64,000 nucleotides of DNA from Chryseobacterium jejuense. Its GTDB lineage: Bacteria > Bacteroidota > Bacteroidia > Flavobacteriales > Weeksellaceae. The notes under the pieces were generated by a model that saw only the letters and a program-made list of their open reading frames with translations, did not search any database and had not been told where the DNA came from. The position numbers were made by a program, and so were the translations under genes. The DNA is taken from positions 1 through 64,000 of the forward strand of contig NZ_FNEG01000010.1 in NCBI RefSeq assembly GCF_900100075.1, in the 5' to 3' direction. Below are positions 61,245 to 64,000 of the stretch, in pieces; position 1 is the first letter of the stretch, and each line of letters opens with the position of its first letter.

Positions 61245-63438
61245 TACCCATTTTCAGTATCAAGTCGAGAGTAGCGACTGTGCTGCAGCCTGTCTGACCA
61301 TGATTGTGCGTGGCTTCAATAAGCCTTGTTCATTGAATCAGATAAAATCACTGTTTGAATTTACCAGGGTAGGGGTTTCTATCCAGGATATACTGGATGT
61401 CTCTGAGAAGCTGGGTTTAGAATCTTCAGCACTGAAATTGTCTTTAGATGATTTATTAGAGATCCCTAAACCTCTTATCTTGTATTGGAAACAGGATCAT
61501 TTTGTAGTGCTGCAAAAAATAAAATTTAAAAACAACATTCCCTATTTTTATATTGGAGATCCTGGATATGGAGAGATTGTGATTGATGCAGAAACTTTGC
61601 AAAGCGAATGGAATGGAGACAATGACAAGGGTGTGGTCATCTACTTTGAGGAGGGAGAAGAGTTTCAGAATCTTCAACTTCCTAAAGTAGAAAAACAATC
61701 TTATTTTGATAATAAATATTTCCAGGAGACCTTTTTATTTCTTAAAAAACATAAAGTAAAGTATGCTATTTCCTTTGGTTTGATACTTTTAAGTCTTCTC
61801 GCCAATTTTTTTATTCCTTTTGTTTTTCAAAAAACTATTGATTTAGGAGTAGTGCCTAAATCCATTACTATTGTTTATTACTTTTTGCTGGCGCAGTTTG
61901 TTCTTTTTATTTCAGGTTTTATCTTCGAATTCGGAAACAATGTTATTCTTACAAGGTTAAATTTCAATTTAAGTATAAGAATGAAAGAGTTTCTGATGAA
62001 GAAATTAATAAAATTGCCCATCAATTTTTTTGATACCCGATTAAATACTGAAACATTACAGCGGCTCTCCGACCAGGATAGAATTCAAACCTTTTTAACC
62101 TGGAAGGGAATTGATTTTGTGTTGAGTTTTATTAATATTTTAGCATTTGGACTTATTCTTCTTTACTTCAATAAATTTATCTTTTTGGTATATTTTGTCT
62201 TTTCAATATTTTCTGTGCTTTGGATTGCTTTCTTTTTGAAAAGAAGAGCCATGATAGAATACGGTATGTTCATAAAACAATCTCAAAATAATAACAATAT
62301 ATATGAGTTTATTATGAATATGCCTGAAATTAAGATTAATAATGCTCAGAATAAGGTGATTGATAAGATACTTACAATCCAAGACAAATTGAATAAATTG
62401 TCTTTAAATTCCCTTTTTCTTAATATGTACCAGTTGTTTGGGATGAACTTTTTTACCAAACTCAAAGAGCTGGCGGCATTTGGTATCTGTGCGATTCTAA
62501 TTATAAATGGTGAATTGACATTGGGAAGCTTATTAAGTATTTCCTATATCATAGGACAGCTGAATACTCCAATCCAGAAAATGTTATTTCTCATTAGAGA
62601 TACCCAAGATGCAGACATTTCCAATCAAAGAGTTAGTGAAATCTACAGTAAAGAAGAAGAAGATATATGCGCTACGCAACATTTAGATGGATTTGAGATT
62701 GAACAGATTCAAATCAGAGATCTGAAGTTCAAATATCCTGGAAAGTTCAGTCCTTATGTGTTGGACGACGTGAGTTTTACCATCAATGCAAATTCTACCA
62801 CGGCTATTGTTGGTTCAAGCGGTAGCGGAAAGTCGACATTGTTGAAATTGTTACTCAACTTTTACATGATAGAACATGGAACCATTAAGTTGAATGACAT
62901 CAATATTAATGACGTATATTCCAGTGAATGGCGAAAGAAGTGCGGAATTGTGATGCAGGATGGTAATATATTCAGTGGTACAATTCTGGACAATATTGTA
63001 TTCTCAGATATTGAAGTTGATGAAGAACGGGTAGTGAATGCCGCTAAAATGGCTTGTATATATGATTTTATTCTGACGTTACCCATGGGTTTTAATACAA
63101 GAGTAGGAACCTCTGGAATAGAACTGTCAGGAGGACAAAAGCAGCGTATACTTATTGCAAGAGCAGTATACAAGGACCCAGAATATATCTTTTTTGATGA
63201 AGCTACTTCAGCTTTGGATGCAGAAAATGAAAAGAATATCCATGACAATCTTCAAGAGTTCTTCAAAGGTAAAACAGTGATCATTATTGCTCATCGTTTA
63301 TCCACCGTAAAAAATGCAGACCAAATCATTGTGCTCAAGAATGGAAAAATTGTAGAACAAGGGGGACATCTGGAATTGGTGGAGAATAAATCAAACTATT
63401 ATAGTTTAGTCAAAAATCAGCTGGAGCTTGGAGGATAA
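61225..63438 (+). CDS. C39 peptidase-containing ABC transporter (PCAT)
   Basis: The 737-residue protein combines an N-terminal C39 protease (about 1-150: Cys19 in SSDCAAACL, His92 in QDHFVVL, Asp112 in IGDPGYG) and a six-span ABC membrane domain (about 170-470). The ATPase domain has Walker A GSSGSGKST (530-538), LSGGQ (634-638) and Walker B D658-E659. It should cut precursors after GG and export them across the inner membrane. Start ATG 61225 overlaps the maturase gene by 20 bases, so translation is coupled. No HlyD-type adaptor is present in the window. Confidence 0.95.
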   Translation: MLRKKFNTHFQYQVESSDCAAACLTMIVRGFNKPCSLNQIKSLFEFTRVGVSIQDILDVSEKLGLESSALKLSLDDLLEIPKPLILYWKQDHFVVLQKIKFKNNIPYFYIGDPGYGEIVIDAETLQSEWNGDNDKGVVIYFEEGEEFQNLQLPKVEKQSYFDNKYFQETFLFLKKHKVKYAISFGLILLSLLANFFIPFVFQKTIDLGVVPKSITIVYYFLLAQFVLFISGFIFEFGNNVILTRLNFNLSIRMKEFLMKKLIKLPINFFDTRLNTETLQRLSDQDRIQTFLTWKGIDFVLSFINILAFGLILLYFNKFIFLVYFVFSIFSVLWIAFFLKRRAMIEYGMFIKQSQNNNNIYEFIMNMPEIKINNAQNKVIDKILTIQDKLNKLSLNSLFLNMYQLFGMNFFTKLKELAAFGICAILIINGELTLGSLLSISYIIGQLNTPIQKMLFLIRDTQDADISNQRVSEIYSKEEEDICATQHLDGFEIEQIQIRDLKFKYPGKFSPYVLDDVSFTINANSTTAIVGSSGSGKSTLLKLLLNFYMIEHGTIKLNDININDVYSSEWRKKCGIVMQDGNIFSGTILDNIVFSDIEVDEERVVNAAKMACIYDFILTLPMGFNTRVGTSGIELSGGQKQRILIARAVYKDPEYIFFDEATSALDAENEKNIHDNLQEFFKGKTVIIIAHRLSTVKNADQIIVLKNGKIVEQGGHLELVENKSNYYSLVKNQLELGG

Positions 63439-63481
63439 TTATGCATTAGAATATAAAACTGTACCCTTCAGATATTTTTTC

Positions 63482-63503
63482 AGCTTCTTCATAGGAGGAG
63501 GCT
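63482..63503 (+). other. Hairpin after the transporter gene
   Basis: AGCTTCTTC and GAGGAGGCT can pair as RNA with G-U wobbles around ATAG, 43 bases after the transporter stop. No T run follows, so it is a weak terminator candidate at best. The rest of the gap to 63648 shows only a TACTTTTG -7-like box at 63630-63637. Confidence 0.3.
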
Positions 63504-63648
63504 TATGATCTATTGGCATCTCTTTTTAGAAGCATACTTTTATAGACTTTTCAATACCTTTCGCTTAAAAATAATTTCTATGTTTGAAATCTTTTGTGTT
63601 TGATATCATGAGGTTTAAATCAGAATAGCTACTTTTGCATTTTTACAG

Positions 63649-64000
63649 ATGGAACTTAAAGAAAAACAAAGGAAAATATTAGACGTAGCAGTAGAACTTT
63701 TCAAAGAGAAAGGGTATATGGGGAGCTCGGTAAGAGACTTGGCTACGAAGCTTAATATCAAAGCTGCATCATTGTATGCACACATCCGCTCGAAGGAAGA
63801 AATTCTGGAGTGGGTTTGTTTTGGTATTGCGCAGGAGTTTTTTGATGAACTTCAGGAAGTAAAAAATACAGATATTGCTCCAAGAGAAAAACTGAACTTA
63901 TTTTTAGATAAACACCTGTCTGTTGTTCTTAAAAACCGTGATGTTACTCATATTTATTCCATAGAATGGAGGCATCTTGAAGAAAGGCTTTCCGAATTTG
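63649..64000 (+). CDS. TetR/AcrR-family transcriptional regulator (partial)
   Basis: The first 117 codons are present and the gene runs off the window. The N-terminal helix-turn-helix is clear: RKILDVAVELFKEKGYMGSS, VRDLATKLNIKAASLYAHIRS, KEEIL. The ligand domain begins after residue 55 (FGIAQEFFDELQEV). TetR proteins are ligand-released repressors, and the target here cannot be told. A TACTTTTG box 12 bases upstream suggests a very short leader. It probably belongs to the next locus rather than to the peptide operon. Confidence 0.9.
   Translation, partial: MELKEKQRKILDVAVELFKEKGYMGSSVRDLATKLNIKAASLYAHIRSKEEILEWVCFGIAQEFFDELQEVKNTDIAPREKLNLFLDKHLSVVLKNRDVTHIYSIEWRHLEERLSEF

Noticed and set aside
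63439..63530. 27-codon minus-strand frame with Lys-rich start
   Set aside because: No leader motif beyond chance, no terminator and no promoter. The lysines come from the same hairpin region.
63505..63603. 32-codon frame after the transporter, preceded by AGGAGG
   Set aside because: The apparent Shine-Dalgarno is one arm of a hairpin, such sites are rarely used in Bacteroidota, and the product is an unremarkable aromatic-rich string.
1..64000. Prophage, integrative element or foreign island
   Set aside because: No integrase, transposase, phage structural gene, tRNA-linked direct repeat or sharp base-composition change was seen across the window.

Overview
The window reads as chromosome from a Chryseobacterium-like member of the Flavobacteriia (Bacteroidota). 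The evidence is low GC, almost no Shine-Dalgarno sites, promoters of the TTG-N17-23-TAnnTTTG type, a T9SS C-terminal sorting domain, GLPGLI proteins, OMP_b-brl_3 receptors, DUF4254/DUF4292/DUF2851 proteins and a Bacteroidota-type dihydroorotase. Most genes are ordinary core or lineage functions. No insertion sequence, prophage, tRNA or CRISPR array was seen.

Layout. 1-958: the 3' tip of a 5S rRNA with its terminator, then a gene-free stretch with REP-like palindromes and one structured RNA-like element. 959-7373: a T9SS cargo protein, MalQ with two starch-binding domains, a Gly/Asn/Arg repeat protein, a Spy-like protein and ferritin. 7443-11436 (minus): two small membrane proteins and an AddA-like helicase-nuclease. 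11619-14866: three tandem secreted paralogues and a SIMPL protein. 14961-19865 (minus): GNAT, PspC, DUF2851, BshA and a GH3 enzyme. 20886-27965 (minus): RibA, a lipoprotein, DUF4254, TatA, EnvC-like, DUF4292, a sugar nucleotidyltransferase and a flippase. 28172-31995: PyrC and a GH92 mannosidase.

32074-41574 holds two OmpR-type two-component systems. One diverges from a DUF1573 protein, the other from a GLPGLI protein followed by an outer-membrane receptor (41758-44127). The divergent regions, and the receptor leader, carry TTAACC/TTAACA direct repeats at exact 11-bp spacing, the usual layout of OmpR-family operators. Between and around them lie two M1 metallopeptidases, an enoyl-CoA-type SDR, an endonuclease/exonuclease/phosphatase protein and a PAP2-barrel fusion. 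47756-50235 is a tandem pair of M43 lipoprotein metalloproteases sharing an identical 29-bp upstream block.

The most interesting part is 50481-63438. A NarL-type two-component system with a membrane partner sits next to an unlisted 50-codon gene (53282-53434) for a double-glycine, six-cysteine peptide. After clpB and an 880-bp gene-free gap comes a peptide natural-product locus: an outer-membrane barrel, a 61-aa Cys-containing precursor with a GG leader, a terminator-like hairpin, a radical SAM/SPASM maturase, and a C39-peptidase ABC transporter overlapping the maturase by 20 bp. The maturase probably modifies the precursor, and the transporter probably cleaves after GG and exports it. The window ends inside a TetR-family regulator.
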